Positions 32,701 to 40,995 of a stretch of DNA of 64,000 bases are shown here, piece after piece. The notes below the pieces were generated by a model. That model was given only the letters and a program-made list of their open reading frames with translations. It made no database searches and had not been told where the DNA came from. The stretch is taken from the NCBI RefSeq assembly GCF_003054245.1, contig NZ_QBKR01000001.1, forward strand, positions 186,001 to 250,000. Reading direction: 5' to 3'. This DNA is from Melghirimyces profundicolus. GTDB taxonomy: Bacteria; Bacillota; Bacilli; Thermoactinomycetales; DSM-45169. Each line of letters starts with the position of its first letter. The first letter of the stretch is position 1. The position numbers and the translations under genes are program-made.

Positions 32701-32959
32701 CTAGAAGCTTTGTGATTGAATGTTTGTTTTGAGAAAAGGGGAAGCGTTTACCCAAAATAGCGACTTTGCTGTCCTGCCCAGCGGAGAATCAGCCTGCAAG
32801 GGCGTTCAGGGGCAAAAGCTTCTCTGTGTTGCATCCGAAGGCATTTGCCCCTGCCCGCAGCAGGATGATTCGGAGCGGACAGTACCTGCATCTCTGCAGG
32901 ACAGCAGCCGGAGCGGCTTTGGGTAAATGCTGCCGCTCACTTTTTCACAACGCTTCTAG
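32701..32959 (+). mobile_element. Copy B of the dispersed repeat: complete MITE-like element
   Basis: 259 bases bounded by CTAGAAGCTTTGTGA (32701-32715) and TCACAACGCTTCTAG (32945-32959), an inverted pair with one mismatch. Internally GCGTTTACCCAAA (32744-32756) can pair with TTTGGGTAAATGC (32918-32930). Near the right end GAGCGGC (32911-32917)/GCCGCTC (32932-32938) plus TTTTT resembles an intrinsic terminator. There is no transposase or credible ORF. CGGT occurs next to both ends (one base off on the left), a possible but unproven target duplication. Confidence 0.75.
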
Positions 32960-33056
32960 CGGTGGGAATAGACCGGAGAAAGAAAACGCTCTCAAATACG
33001 CGGTCCTGAGGATGAGCGGGGCCGCTTTTTTCTGGGCGAAGTGGCTTCACTTTTTC

Positions 33057-33359
33057 TCAGTCTTGCTTTGAATAATACCTCACCGCTTTTCCCGTTTTCC
33101 TTGCATACTCAATCTCTTTCCGCGTACTCTCCCCGATGTACCCGTCCACGTCGATGACGAAGATTTCGTCGGCCAGATCGATTTTCCGGCGATGGATTTT
33201 CTCAAAGAGGGCCTCCTGTTCCGGCGTGACAGTGAATCCTTCACTTTTATCGAAAAAACCGAGGCTGATCACCGCGTGTCCCTGAAGGGTGAGGGTTTTG
33301 GAGGCTTCTTCGAATTCCTTCCGAAAGCGGGTCGAACCGCACAAGGTGATGACTTTCAA
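33057..33359 (-). CDS. DUF4406/nucleoside deoxyribosyltransferase-like small protein
   Basis: 100 residues. KVITLCGSTRF at the start and IFVIDVDGYIGESTRKEIEYA near the end match small proteins of the nucleoside 2-deoxyribosyltransferase-like fold (CGSxRF and GxSTxxE motifs that bind nucleotide-type ligands). The actual substrate is unknown. AAAGGAGGATG precedes TTG 33359, giving the natural start at K-V-I-T-L; the ORF open upstream is not translated. It is divergent from the pyrroline-5-carboxylate dehydrogenase gene. Confidence 0.75.
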   Translation of the reverse strand: MKVITLCGSTRFRKEFEEASKTLTLQGHAVISLGFFDKSEGFTVTPEQEALFEKIHRRKIDLADEIFVIDVDGYIGESTRKEIEYARKTGKAVRYYSKQD

Positions 33360-33525
33360 ACAACATCCTCCTTTTAATCGACGGGCATCGGAGATTTTTT
33401 CATGCTCCTGCATAAACAGGGGATGCTATGAATATTTCCCGCATGATTTTCCATTCCCTTCTTGACGGCTTCCACAGGTTGCCGCAAAAAGGGGGGAAGC
33501 CGCATCGCTCCGGCGGTTTCCGGGG

Positions 33526-33554
33526 TTGCCGTTTCCATACAACCATGATATTCT
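33526..33554 (+). promoter_or_regulatory. Candidate promoter for the P5C dehydrogenase gene
   Basis: TTGCCG (33526-33531), 17 bases, then TATTCT (33549-33554). A small hairpin GCCGAAA-GGGT-TTTCGGC (33595-33612) lies in the leader. No -12/-24 (SigL) element of the kind used by Bacillus roc genes was seen. Confidence 0.5.
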
Positions 33555-33664
33555 TCTCACCGGAGAACGATTTGCGAAAGCGCATTCTTCTGATGCCGAA
33601 AGGGTTTTCGGCGTCCCTTTCGCGTCCCGTCCGATTTCTTCCACAATGAGGAGGCTTGGTGTGC

Positions 33665-35209
33665 ATGATTCCTTATAAGCACGATCAAGAAACGGATTTC
33701 TCCAAAGAGGAGAACCGGAAAGCTTACCGGGAAGCCATCGAACAGGTGAGAAAGGAATTTGGCAAAGAGTATCCGCTCCTGATCGACGGAGAGGAGGTCC
33801 ATACCGAGAGAAAGCTTTCCTCCCGCAACCCGGCCAATAAAGAAGAAGTGGTCGGCAAAGTTTCCATGGCGGACAAAGAATTGGCCGAGCGCGCCATCCA
33901 AAGCGCCTGGAAGCATTTCGACACCTGGCGGAAGTGGCCGGCCAAATCCCGTGCTGAGATCCTCTTCAAAGCCGCCGCCATCTTCCGTCGCCGCCGTCAC
34001 GAATTTTCCGCGGCCATGACGGTGGAAGCCGGGAAGAACTACGTGGAGGCCGATGCCGATACCGCCGAAGCCATCGACTTCCTCGAGTATTACGGACGTC
34101 AGATGATCGAACTGGACAAGGGCAAGCCCGTCCTGTCCCGCCCGGATGAGCACAACGAGTACTTCTACCAGCCGATGGGCGTCGGGTTCATCATCCCGCC
34201 GTGGAACTTCCCCTTCGCCATTATGTGTGGAACCACGGTGGCGGCCCTGGTCACCGGCAACACCGTGCTGTTGAAGCCGTCGGAAAAAGCGCCTGTCATC
34301 TCCGCCAAGTTTGTGGAAGTGCTGCGGGAAGCCGGTCTGCCGGATGGGGTGCTCCAGTTCATCCCCGGGGATCCGAAAGAGATCGGTGACTACATCGTCG
34401 ATCATCCGAAGATCCGGTTTATCAACTTCACCGGTTCCCGCGCCACCGGAATCCGCATCTTCGAACGGGCGGCCAAAGTGCAAAAAGGTCAGAAATGGCT
34501 GAAACGGGTTGTCGCCGAAATGGGAGGCAAGGACACCATCATCGTGGACAAAGACGCCGATGTGGAACTGGCGGCCCAATCCATTGTCTCCTCCGCGTTC
34601 GGTTTCTCCGGCCAGAAGTGTTCCGCCTGCTCCCGGGCCGTCATTCACCAGGACCTCTACGACCAGGTGCTTCAACGGTCCGTTGAGCTCACCAAGGAAC
34701 TGAAAGTGGGCGATCCCGCCGAGTACGGCACCTTCGTGGGTCCGGTCATCGACGACATCCAGTTCAACCGGATCAAGGAATACCTCGAGATCGGCAAACA
34801 GGAAGGCAAGCTGATGACCGGCGGAGAAGCCGATGACAGCAAGGGTTACTTCATCCAGCCGACCATCGTCGCCGATGTGGATCCCGAAGCCCGTATCATG
34901 CAGGAAGAGATCTTCGGGCCCTTCGTCGCCTTCACCAAAGCGAAGGATTTCGAAGAACTCCTGGAGATCGCCAACAACACCGAATACGGCCTGACCGGCG
35001 CCATCATCAGCCGCAACCGTGAACACCTGGATCGCGCCCGCCGCGACTTCCATGTGGGGAACCTTTATCTCAACCGCGGTTGCACCGGCTCGATCGTCGG
35101 CTATCAGCCCTTCGGCGGCTTTAACATGTCCGGCACCGACGCCAAAGCCGGCGGTCCGGATTATCTCCTCAACTTCATGGAAGCCAAGACCGTCTCCGAA
35201 TGGTTTTAA
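33665..35209 (+). CDS. rocA: L-glutamate gamma-semialdehyde (1-pyrroline-5-carboxylate) dehydrogenase
   Basis: 514 residues, the expected size. The aldehyde dehydrogenase signature is complete: [41 protein letters not shown], the general-base Glu in [13 protein letters not shown], the catalytic Cys in [17 protein letters not shown], and [16 protein letters not shown]-type N-terminal sequence ([15 protein letters not shown]) and [18 protein letters not shown] are typical of the P5C dehydrogenase branch. It oxidises glutamate semialdehyde to glutamate with NAD+ in proline and arginine catabolism. AGGAGG lies ten bases before ATG 33665. It stands alone, with its own terminator. Confidence 0.93.
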   Translation: MIPYKHDQETDFSKEENRKAYREAIEQVRKEFGKEYPLLIDGEEVHTERKLSSRNPANKEEVVGKVSMADKELAERAIQSAWKHFDTWRKWPAKSRAEILFKAAAIFRRRRHEFSAAMTVEAGKNYVEADADTAEAIDFLEYYGRQMIELDKGKPVLSRPDEHNEYFYQPMGVGFIIPPWNFPFAIMCGTTVAALVTGNTVLLKPSEKAPVISAKFVEVLREAGLPDGVLQFIPGDPKEIGDYIVDHPKIRFINFTGSRATGIRIFERAAKVQKGQKWLKRVVAEMGGKDTIIVDKDADVELAAQSIVSSAFGFSGQKCSACSRAVIHQDLYDQVLQRSVELTKELKVGDPAEYGTFVGPVIDDIQFNRIKEYLEIGKQEGKLMTGGEADDSKGYFIQPTIVADVDPEARIMQEEIFGPFVAFTKAKDFEELLEIANNTEYGLTGAIISRNREHLDRARRDFHVGNLYLNRGCTGSIVGYQPFGGFNMSGTDAKAGGPDYLLNFMEAKTVSEWF

Positions 35210-35230
35210 CCATTGAGGTTGTAAGAACGA

Positions 35231-35260
35231 AACCCCTCTCCGCACGGGAGGGGGTTTTTG
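35231..35260 (+). terminator. Rho-independent terminator
   Basis: AACCCCTCTCC and GGGAGGGGGTT pair around CGCAC, followed by TTTTTG. It ends the rocA transcript. Confidence 0.88.
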
Positions 35261-35263
35261 CAT

Positions 35264-35725
35264 CTACCGGTTTTTCACAGGCGGTGCCGGCACATAGGAT
35301 TGGTCCCGGACCACCACCGTTTCGGGTTGGACCCGGATCAGAACGTTGCTGTCATCCAGGTCCCGGAACCGGGGATCCCAATTCCCTTCATCGGGCCCCA
35401 GATAGCGGGATAACAAGCGGGTGGCGATCCCTTGGTCAAAGGGTTCGACCGTGGCCCGTCCCCTGAAGCCCGCATGGAGCACCCGGCCGCTCTCCCGGTG
35501 AAAATCGACGATTCCGACGGCACACCTCGGGTCTCTCCGGATCCTGTCCGGGAAGCTGTCTGTGGACGGAACGCCGATGATCCATAGAAACCCCTCTTCC
35601 CAATGAAACCAAACGGGGGAATCCCGGGGCCCCTCTTCACATACCGTGGAAAGGTGGGCAAACAGCGGCCGGGTGAGAAATTGGTCAAGGTCAAAGCTGC
35701 GCTTTCGGTCACGGATGATTTTCAT
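35264..35725 (-). CDS. Pyridoxamine 5'-phosphate oxidase-fold flavoprotein
   Basis: 153 residues. The split-barrel features are FLTRPLFAHLSTVCEEGPRD, PVWFHWEEGFLWIIG, DPRCAVGIVDFH and RVLHAGFRGRATVEP. These small proteins bind flavin or haem-type cofactors; the substrate cannot be told from sequence, and true PdxH-specific residues were not recognised. GGAGGGG precedes ATG 35725 (KIIRDRKRSF). It is convergent with rocA and shares the terminator region. Confidence 0.8.
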   Translation of the reverse strand: MKIIRDRKRSFDLDQFLTRPLFAHLSTVCEEGPRDSPVWFHWEEGFLWIIGVPSTDSFPDRIRRDPRCAVGIVDFHRESGRVLHAGFRGRATVEPFDQGIATRLLSRYLGPDEGNWDPRFRDLDDSNVLIRVQPETVVVRDQSYVPAPPVKNR

Positions 35726-35878
35726 GCAGATCCCCTCCAGGGAAAGGTTTCTTCGATATTCCACGAATCATGGAGATTTTCCTCCCCGTCGAAGGTGGGA
35801 GAAGGGTGACCCGGATTCCCTGTCGTGATTTCGCCAAACCTTCATACAATGGAACTGGCGCCTTTCGCCGTTTTTGGT

Positions 35879-35884
35879 ACAATG
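35879..35884 (+). promoter_or_regulatory. Candidate -10 element for the preQ1-controlled operon
   Basis: TACAAT lies 22 bases upstream of the riboswitch stem. No clear -35 hexamer was found at 17 bases. Confidence 0.4.
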
Positions 35885-35899
35885 AGATCGGTTCCTTGA

Positions 35900-35948
35900 A
35901 GAACCGGAGAGTTCGAAACTCCCGCCTCTCCTTAAAACAAAACTAGGG
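35900..35948 (+). promoter_or_regulatory. PreQ1-I riboswitch aptamer
   Basis: GGAGAG (35906-35911) and CTCTCC (35926-35931) form the P1 stem, enclosing a small loop. The A-rich tail TTAAAACAAAACTAGGG follows, matching the preQ1-I pseudoknot consensus (..AAAAAACUA(A/G)G). A terminator hairpin lies 30 bases downstream and the genes below are queuosine genes, so preQ1 binding should promote termination. Confidence 0.88.
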
Positions 35949-35977
35949 AACGTGCGCTCTGGATCCAACAAACTTCT

Positions 35978-36003
35978 CCCGCGGCGTTCCCGCGGGTTTT
36001 TTG
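35978..36003 (+). terminator. Riboswitch-associated terminator
   Basis: CCCGCGG (35978-35984) and CCGCGGG (35990-35996) with T7. It forms the expression platform of the preQ1 riboswitch, upstream of the transporter gene. Confidence 0.85.
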
Positions 36004-36042
36004 TTGGGTTTGGGTCCGCACGGAAGAGAGGAGCAACGGAAG

Positions 36043-36720
36043 ATGAATCGTGAAGACCGTTGGTTTCTGATGTTCGCCGGGACGTTTGTCGGTCTGTTGG
36101 TGATCGGCAACGTGCTGGCCGTCAAGATCGTCCAGGTCCCGCTTTTTGGCGGAACGTACTTCGTTCCCGCCGCGGTGCTGGTTTACGCATTGACCTTTGT
36201 CTGCACCGATGTGGTGGCGGAGATCTGGGGGAGGGAACGGACCAACTGGCTGGTCTTCGTCGGGTTCGTCACCTCCCTTCTGGTCGCGATCCTGGTTCAG
36301 TTGGCGGTGTGGTGGCCGGCCGCTCCGTTCTGGAAAGGTCAGGAGGCCTACGCCACCGTGCTGGGAGCCAACCTCCGCGTCACGGTCGCGGGGATGTTGG
36401 CCTATCTGGTCAGCCAGTACCACGACATCTGGGCTTTTCATTTCTGGAAGGAAAAGACCGGTTCCCGTCACCTGTGGCTCCGAAACAACCTGTCCACGGC
36501 GGTTTCCCAGCTGGTGGACACGATTTTGTTCATCACGATCGCCTTCTACGGGGTGATTCCGGATCTGGCGGGGGTGATCATGGGGCAGTACCTGGTGAAG
36601 TTGCTGATCGCCCTGATCGATACCCCCTTGGTATACGGGGGGGTCTGGCTGATCCGGAAACGCCTGTCTGAAGACAACCCGTTTCGATCCGAAGGAGGTA
36701 AGGCCTCATGGGCAAAGTGA
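36043..36720 (+). CDS. Queuosine precursor transporter (YhhQ/VUT family)
   Basis: 225 residues with six to seven hydrophobic helices. Family motifs are VLAVKIVQVPLFGGTYFVPAAVLVY (helices 1-2), LTFVCTDVVAEIWGRE, QYHDIWAFHFWKEKTGSRHLWLRNNLSTAVSQLVDTILFI and the C-terminal KLLIALIDTPLVYGGVWL. The family imports queuine or preQ0/preQ1. A preQ1 riboswitch lies directly upstream and queF overlaps its 3' end by 13 bases, so the role in queuosine salvage is well supported. ATG 36043 follows GGAGCAACGGAAG; the earlier in-frame ATG lies in the terminator. Confidence 0.9.
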   Translation: MNREDRWFLMFAGTFVGLLVIGNVLAVKIVQVPLFGGTYFVPAAVLVYALTFVCTDVVAEIWGRERTNWLVFVGFVTSLLVAILVQLAVWWPAAPFWKGQEAYATVLGANLRVTVAGMLAYLVSQYHDIWAFHFWKEKTGSRHLWLRNNLSTAVSQLVDTILFITIAFYGVIPDLAGVIMGQYLVKLLIALIDTPLVYGGVWLIRKRLSEDNPFRSEGGKASWAK

Positions 36721-37139
36721 CCGTTGACCACAGCAAATACCAAAACATCCGGTTCGACACCCAAGAGGAGTCCGCCATCATGACGGACATCCTGGAGACC
36801 ATCCCTTACCAATATCCGGGGAAAGACGTCGAGGTGGAGATCCCCACCACCGAATTCACCTCGGTCTGCCCCTGGTCAGGGTTGCCGGATTTCGCCGAGA
36901 TCAAGATCCGCTTTGTGCCGGATCGATACCTGGTGGAGATGAAGTCCCTCAAATACTACCTGACGTCCTACCGGAACGTGGGCATCTACCAGGAACATGC
37001 CACCCGCCGTATCCTGGATGAATTGGTGGAGCTGTTGAAGCCGAAGTCCATGACCGTGGAAGCCCTCTGGAACCCCCGGGGCGGATTGGGAACCCGCGTG
37101 GTGGCGGAGTATCCGGATAAGAAGGATAAAAAAGGATGA
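36708..37139 (+). CDS. queF: NADPH-dependent 7-cyano-7-deazaguanine (preQ0) reductase
   Basis: 143 residues, the unimodular QueF size. The catalytic Cys is in TTEFTSVCPWSGLPDFAEI, and the QueF motif appears as VEMKSLKYYLTSYRNVGIYQEHATRRI. The enzyme reduces preQ0 to preQ1, the queuosine precursor. GAAGGAGGTAAGG inside the end of the transporter gene provides the ribosome site, so translation is coupled. It lies under the preQ1 riboswitch and is closed by a terminator right after its stop. Confidence 0.96.
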   Translation: MGKVTVDHSKYQNIRFDTQEESAIMTDILETIPYQYPGKDVEVEIPTTEFTSVCPWSGLPDFAEIKIRFVPDRYLVEMKSLKYYLTSYRNVGIYQEHATRRILDELVELLKPKSMTVEALWNPRGGLGTRVVAEYPDKKDKKG

Positions 37140-37144
37140 AAAAA

Positions 37145-37167
37145 GGCCGCCTGAAGGCGGCCTTTTT
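37145..37167 (+). terminator. Rho-independent terminator
   Basis: GGCCGCC-TGAA-GGCGGCC followed by TTTTT, six bases after queF. Confidence 0.92.
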
Positions 37168-37264
37168 CGTTAAAGGCCTGCCCCCGGAAACTTCGGAAAA
37201 ACCCCTTCCGGAGAAGGATATGTTCATTTATAATCAAACAAGGATTCACATTCGGAGGGATATT

Positions 37265-38512
37265 ATGAAAATTTATCAAAAGATGACTCCTCTGACTCTG
37301 TTATGCTTTACCGTTTTGTTGCTTGCTTCCTGTTCGGATGAGGAGAAGAAACAACCCACGGCGGAGGCGGACCGTCCGGAAAAACCGGCCATGGCTCCCG
37401 GAGTCAAACCGGAGGAATTTCTGGAAGCCTTCAATCGCTCCCAATCCGACAGCCGAAAAATAAAGGATGATATTCTGGAGGGTTTGGAATTCAAAGACGG
37501 AGTTGCCAAAACGCAAGGGGCATTCGGAGACAAAGGCCGTCTGTATCTGGCGGTGAATGAAGAGGATCACCGGTTGGTGGCTGTCAAGCTTTCCGGCACC
37601 ATGGAGATGAAAAGGGAACTGGCGGCTTCTCTTCTCCGCGCTTTCCACCCGGAAGGGGAGGAGGAAGCGTTGAGCAAACACCTGGATGAATTGAAAGTGG
37701 ATTCCGATGAAAAAGAGCTGAACACCCGTTCGGAGTGGGATTCCATCCAGTCTTCCCATCACCGGACGGAGCCAGGCTGGGCGCTGATTCTCAGCCGGGC
37801 GGACCGGAAGAAAGCGGTATATGACAACAAAGTGTATGTACCGCAGAAGAAAACCGTGGAAAAAAAGAAAGAAGAGAAAAAACCGGAAAAGGAGGAACCG
37901 GAAAACAAGCGTTCTTCTTCCGGCAACGGCGGTGTCACCGTCGTCTCCAATCCCTCCAGTGTGACCGTACTGGTCAACAAAACCCATAAGCTGCCTGACG
38001 GGTATATTCCGCCTGACTTGTATATCCCCGACGTCCGCTTTCCTTATGAAGAAAACCTTCCGAAGAAAAAGATGCGGGGAGTGGCGGCGGAGGCCCTGGA
38101 GCGCCTGTTTGCCGCCGCGGACAAACAGGGGATCACGCTGTATGCCCAGTCCGGTTACCGTTCTTACGAGCGTCAAGAGGCCATCTTCGCCTACAAATCC
38201 AGTCAGATGGGAGAGGAAAAAGCCAGTCAAATCAGTGCACGCCCGGGCCATAGCGAACATCAGACCGGTTTGGCGATGGATATCACCAGCCGATCCGTCG
38301 GTTTCAAACTGGAGCAGAGTTTCGGCCGGACCAAGGAAGGCCAATGGGTGGCACGGCACGCTCACGAGTTCGGATTTATCATTCGCTATCCGCAGGGGAA
38401 GGAGCATATCACGGGTTACAGCTATGAGCCGTGGCATCTTCGCTATGTCGGCCCCCGCGTCGCCGCCGAGATTCACCGCAACAACCTGACGCTGGAGGAA
38501 TATCTTGACTGA
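37265..38512 (+). CDS. D-alanyl-D-alanine carboxypeptidase lipoprotein (VanY/M15B)
   Basis: 415 residues. A lipoprotein signal with lipobox LLASC is followed by a DUF-like N-terminal region (about 40-190), a charged Lys/Glu linker (KKTVEKKKEEKKPEKEEPE), and an M15B peptidase domain (about 245-415): GYRSYERQEAIFAYK, the zinc-site ARPGHSEHQTGLAMDI (His and Asp ligands) and SYEPWHLRYVG (third His). Such enzymes trim the terminal D-Ala of peptidoglycan outside the membrane. The first domain is not one I recognise. GGAGGG precedes ATG 37265. Confidence 0.9.
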   Translation: MKIYQKMTPLTLLCFTVLLLASCSDEEKKQPTAEADRPEKPAMAPGVKPEEFLEAFNRSQSDSRKIKDDILEGLEFKDGVAKTQGAFGDKGRLYLAVNEEDHRLVAVKLSGTMEMKRELAASLLRAFHPEGEEEALSKHLDELKVDSDEKELNTRSEWDSIQSSHHRTEPGWALILSRADRKKAVYDNKVYVPQKKTVEKKKEEKKPEKEEPENKRSSSGNGGVTVVSNPSSVTVLVNKTHKLPDGYIPPDLYIPDVRFPYEENLPKKKMRGVAAEALERLFAAADKQGITLYAQSGYRSYERQEAIFAYKSSQMGEEKASQISARPGHSEHQTGLAMDITSRSVGFKLEQSFGRTKEGQWVARHAHEFGFIIRYPQGKEHITGYSYEPWHLRYVGPRVAAEIHRNNLTLEEYLD

Positions 38513-38772
38513 AGGAATTCGGATCTGGATAAATGAAAATCCTTCATCACGGGCTCACGCAGGTTTTCGGCGTGGGTCCTTTGTTATCTTCACGGGACAG
38601 GATTCGAATGAGTGGATGATCGTGGCATCCTGGCCATTGTTCGTACAGCCTTCGGATTTTGGTCGGGATCTCTGATGCGTTTCCCGAGTTCCGTCGGTAT
38701 GGTTGAGGTGTCCGTGGTTTTTGGATGAGGGGGAGCGATCTTCCCTGTCTGTCCGTGAGCGGAAGACTTCCT
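38513..38772. other. Intergenic stretch, no gene seen
   Basis: About 260 bases between the carboxypeptidase and the MFS promoter. Short frames on the minus strand lack ribosome sites and family resemblance. No repeat or hairpin of note. Confidence 0.6.
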
Positions 38773-38801
38773 TTGAAAGTGGTGCCGCGTTGAAGTACAA
38801 T
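38773..38801 (+). promoter_or_regulatory. Promoter of the MFS transporter gene
   Basis: TTGAAA (38773-38778), 17-base spacer, TACAAT (38796-38801). The gene starts 72 bases downstream. Confidence 0.7.
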
Positions 38802-38872
38802 TAATTCGACCATAGAAAGAGTATCGGCGGTGCCGGGAACGTGCCGACGGACAGACGGAGAGGGAGAAATCG

Positions 38873-40054
38873 ATGACAAAGCAGAACCGTTTCACCCGGG
38901 TTAATTTCAGTCTCTTTTTTTATCTTGTCTTTTTTGGTTTCGGCGGCTTTTTTCCGCTGCTCAGCGTTTACTTCAAAAATGAGGTGGGTCTCACCGGCGG
39001 CCAGATCGGGACCCTTATGTCCCTCGGTCCCGTGGTGATGGTGCTCACCCAACCCCTATGGGGGATGCTCTGCGATTACACGCGGCGCTCCAACGAGGTG
39101 TTGATCCTGACGGTGGTGATGACCGGCACGCTGGGGCTGGGTTACCTTCTGTTGGAATCCTATGCCTGGATGCTGGTGTTGGCCGCTCTGCTGGCGGCTT
39201 TTCAGAGCGCCATCATCCCCACTTCCGACAGCATCGCCATGAAGTTCGTCCGCCGGGAGGGCGGGGATTACGGGAATCTCCGTTTATGGGGGGCGATCGG
39301 GTTTGCCGGAGCCACGTGGGTGATGGGGGAGCTGGCGGAACGGCTCGATCTGACGGTGATTTTCTTCGGTTTCGCCCTATCGCTGTGGCTCTGTGCGCTC
39401 ACGGGGCTGAAGCTGCCGAAGGAAGAGGTGGCTTTCGACTTCGATCTGCGAAGGGGACTGGCCCGGCTGGCCCGCCTGCCGCGGTTCGGAATGTTCCTTG
39501 CGGCCACCTTTCTCGTGTTCGGACCCGTCCACGCCAACAACGTCTATTTCGGTCTCCTGTTTCAGGACCTGGGCGGGACCGTGGCGGGAGTGGGTCTGGG
39601 CTTCCTGCTGGCCGCCGGAAGTGAGGCGCCCTTTATGCGCTTTTCCGGACCCTGGATCCGCAAATGGGGACTGTTGTCGGTGACCCTGTTTGCTGCGCTG
39701 GTTTCGGGGTTCCGCTGGATCTTCTATTCCCTGGAGCCGTCCATCGCCTGGGTTTACCTGACCACGGTCAGCCAGGGGCTTTCCGTCGGGCTGTTCATTC
39801 CCGCCGCGCTTCAGTACGTGCGGGACCTTGCGCCATCGGAAGTCCAGACGACGGCCATCGCCTTGTATGCTGCCGTCGGAACCGGTCTGGGAAACTCCTT
39901 TTTTACCCTGCTGGGGGGATATATTCTCGACTGGGCGGGGATCAGCGCCACTTATCTCCTGTTCGGCCTGGCCACCTTCACCGGGGTCGGAATGCTGGTC
40001 TGGGTGAAACGGCTGGAGGAGCGTCGGGTTGAAAATGCGGAGTCCGTGGTGTAG
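38873..40054 (+). CDS. MFS transporter (MFS_1-like, LacY/NupG-type fold)
   Basis: 393 residues with about 12 helices. FSLFFYLVFFGFGGFFPLLSVYFKNEVGLTGGQIGTLMSLGPVVMVLTQPLWGMLCD-type N-terminal sequence, a short charged loop RREGGDYGNLRLWGAIGFA (the MFS_1-like and nucleoside/phenylpropionate transporter motif) and VQTTAIALYAAVGTGLGNSFFTLLGG in the C-terminal half are visible. Substrate unknown; relatives carry sugars, nucleosides or aromatic acids. GGGAGAAATCG precedes ATG 38873. Single gene with its own promoter. Confidence 0.85.
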   Translation: MTKQNRFTRVNFSLFFYLVFFGFGGFFPLLSVYFKNEVGLTGGQIGTLMSLGPVVMVLTQPLWGMLCDYTRRSNEVLILTVVMTGTLGLGYLLLESYAWMLVLAALLAAFQSAIIPTSDSIAMKFVRREGGDYGNLRLWGAIGFAGATWVMGELAERLDLTVIFFGFALSLWLCALTGLKLPKEEVAFDFDLRRGLARLARLPRFGMFLAATFLVFGPVHANNVYFGLLFQDLGGTVAGVGLGFLLAAGSEAPFMRFSGPWIRKWGLLSVTLFAALVSGFRWIFYSLEPSIAWVYLTTVSQGLSVGLFIPAALQYVRDLAPSEVQTTAIALYAAVGTGLGNSFFTLLGGYILDWAGISATYLLFGLATFTGVGMLVWVKRLEERRVENAESVV

Positions 40055-40097
40055 TCCACGTGTGGAGATACCATCGAAACTGTCTCCATCCTTGACA

Positions 40098-40146
40098 TAA
40101 AAATGCCGTGCCCCCCTTCCTCAAGAGATTAGGGAGGGGGGCACGG
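40098..40146 (-). terminator. Terminator downstream of the osmC-like gene
   Basis: CCGTGCCCCCC (40106-40116) and GGGGGGCACGG (40136-40146) form a long stem. On the minus strand the stem is followed by CATTTTTATG. It may also stop plus-strand readthrough from the MFS gene. Confidence 0.8.
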
Positions 40147-40179
40147 TTACTGCCGGATTTTTTGGTTTTTTGCGGGATC

Positions 40180-40650
40180 TCAGCTTTCTTGCTCTTGAAT
40201 GGTCCATTCGTGGTGGAACTCAACGCACCCTTTCAGCGTCTGGGCAACGGGGCAATTCCGTTCGAAGGTGTTCAGGGCCCGCTCGGCAGCTTCTCTCTTT
40301 CCTTTGGGAATGGTGAGATGGTAGTGGCAATCGATGCGGGTGATCTTCAGCACTTTGTCGGGAGCTTCGATGGTTCCCTTGAACTCAGCGGTCAATTGGC
40401 CTCCCTTGGCGGGAATGTTGCGCGCTTCCAGCGCGCCGGACAGCGTCCCGGTCAGTCACCCGCCGGCGGCGGCCACGATGTGGTCCAGCGTGGATGGCCG
40501 CTCTTCGTCGGGTTTGATTCCGTAAAAATCCTGCACGCCGCCGTGGACGCCAAACAGCAGGGGTTTCTCAAAACCGGCGATGTAAGCGCGGCGATTGGGT
40601 CCTTCGTCCTGATGAATGCGGATGTTGGAAATCTCGATCGGTCGATTCAT
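40180..40650 (-). CDS. OsmC-family selenoprotein (Sec at the catalytic Cys position)
   Basis: 156 residues if UGA at 40458-40456 is read as selenocysteine (residue 65). Both sides of the UGA are in the same frame and together make one complete OsmC/Ohr-family protein: IEISNIRIHQDE... ERPSTLDHIVAAAGG-Sec-LTGTLSGALEARNIPA... FERNCPVAQTLKGCVEF. In this family the Cys of the (A/G)-C-L-T-x-T block is the peroxidatic residue, and the second Cys is retained in NCPVAQ. GAGGAGGTGGCAGG precedes ATG 40650. A GCGCGC-TGGAA-GCGCGC hairpin starts about 20 bases after the UGA and is a candidate SECIS. selC, selA and selD are in this window. It probably reduces organic hydroperoxides. Confidence 0.85.
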
Positions 40651-40742
40651 CCTGCCACCTCCTCAATGGTTTCCACTTTCCCTTGTTCGATTTCCCCTTC
40701 GCCGAATCCTTCAGAACTTCACCACAGCTTTTTCGTCTGAAC

Positions 40743-40776
40743 AAAAGCTCCACCTCATGATGAGGAGGAGCTTTTT
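40743..40776 (-). terminator. Rho-independent (bidirectional) terminator
   Basis: AAAGCTCC-A-CCTCA-TGA-TGAGG-A-GGAGCTTT forms a nested stem with A/T runs at both sides. On the minus strand it follows the small RHH-like gene. Confidence 0.8.
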
Positions 40777-40800
40777 CGTTACGGTCCTGTCTTTCGGTAT

Positions 40801-40995
40801 TCAATCCTGAGGATCTTCATATTTGGCGATGTAGTCTTCCACCAGCGTATACACGGCTTCGAATATGAGATCCGCTTTGGTCACCGGCGGGGCTCCGGCG
40901 GGCCGCCCCTCGTTCCTTTGGCTGACGATCCGTTCCAGTTTTTCGTCCAAGTCTTCCGGAATTTCGATGTTCAACCGCCGCATCTCACGACTCAT
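40801..40995 (-). CDS. Small ribbon-helix-helix-like protein
   Basis: 64 residues. MSREMRRLNIEIPEDLDEKL gives a short beta strand and helix pattern like CopG/RHH DNA-binding proteins, then a Gly-Pro-rich loop (GRPAGAPPVTKADLIFEAVY) and a second helix. GGAGGAATTCCC precedes ATG 40995. It sits upstream of the osmC-like gene on the same strand but is separated by a terminator. RHH assignment is from pattern only. It could be a small regulator or an antitoxin-like protein, though no toxin gene is adjacent. Confidence 0.55.
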   Translation of the reverse strand: MSREMRRLNIEIPEDLDEKLERIVSQRNEGRPAGAPPVTKADLIFEAVYTLVEDYIAKYEDPQD

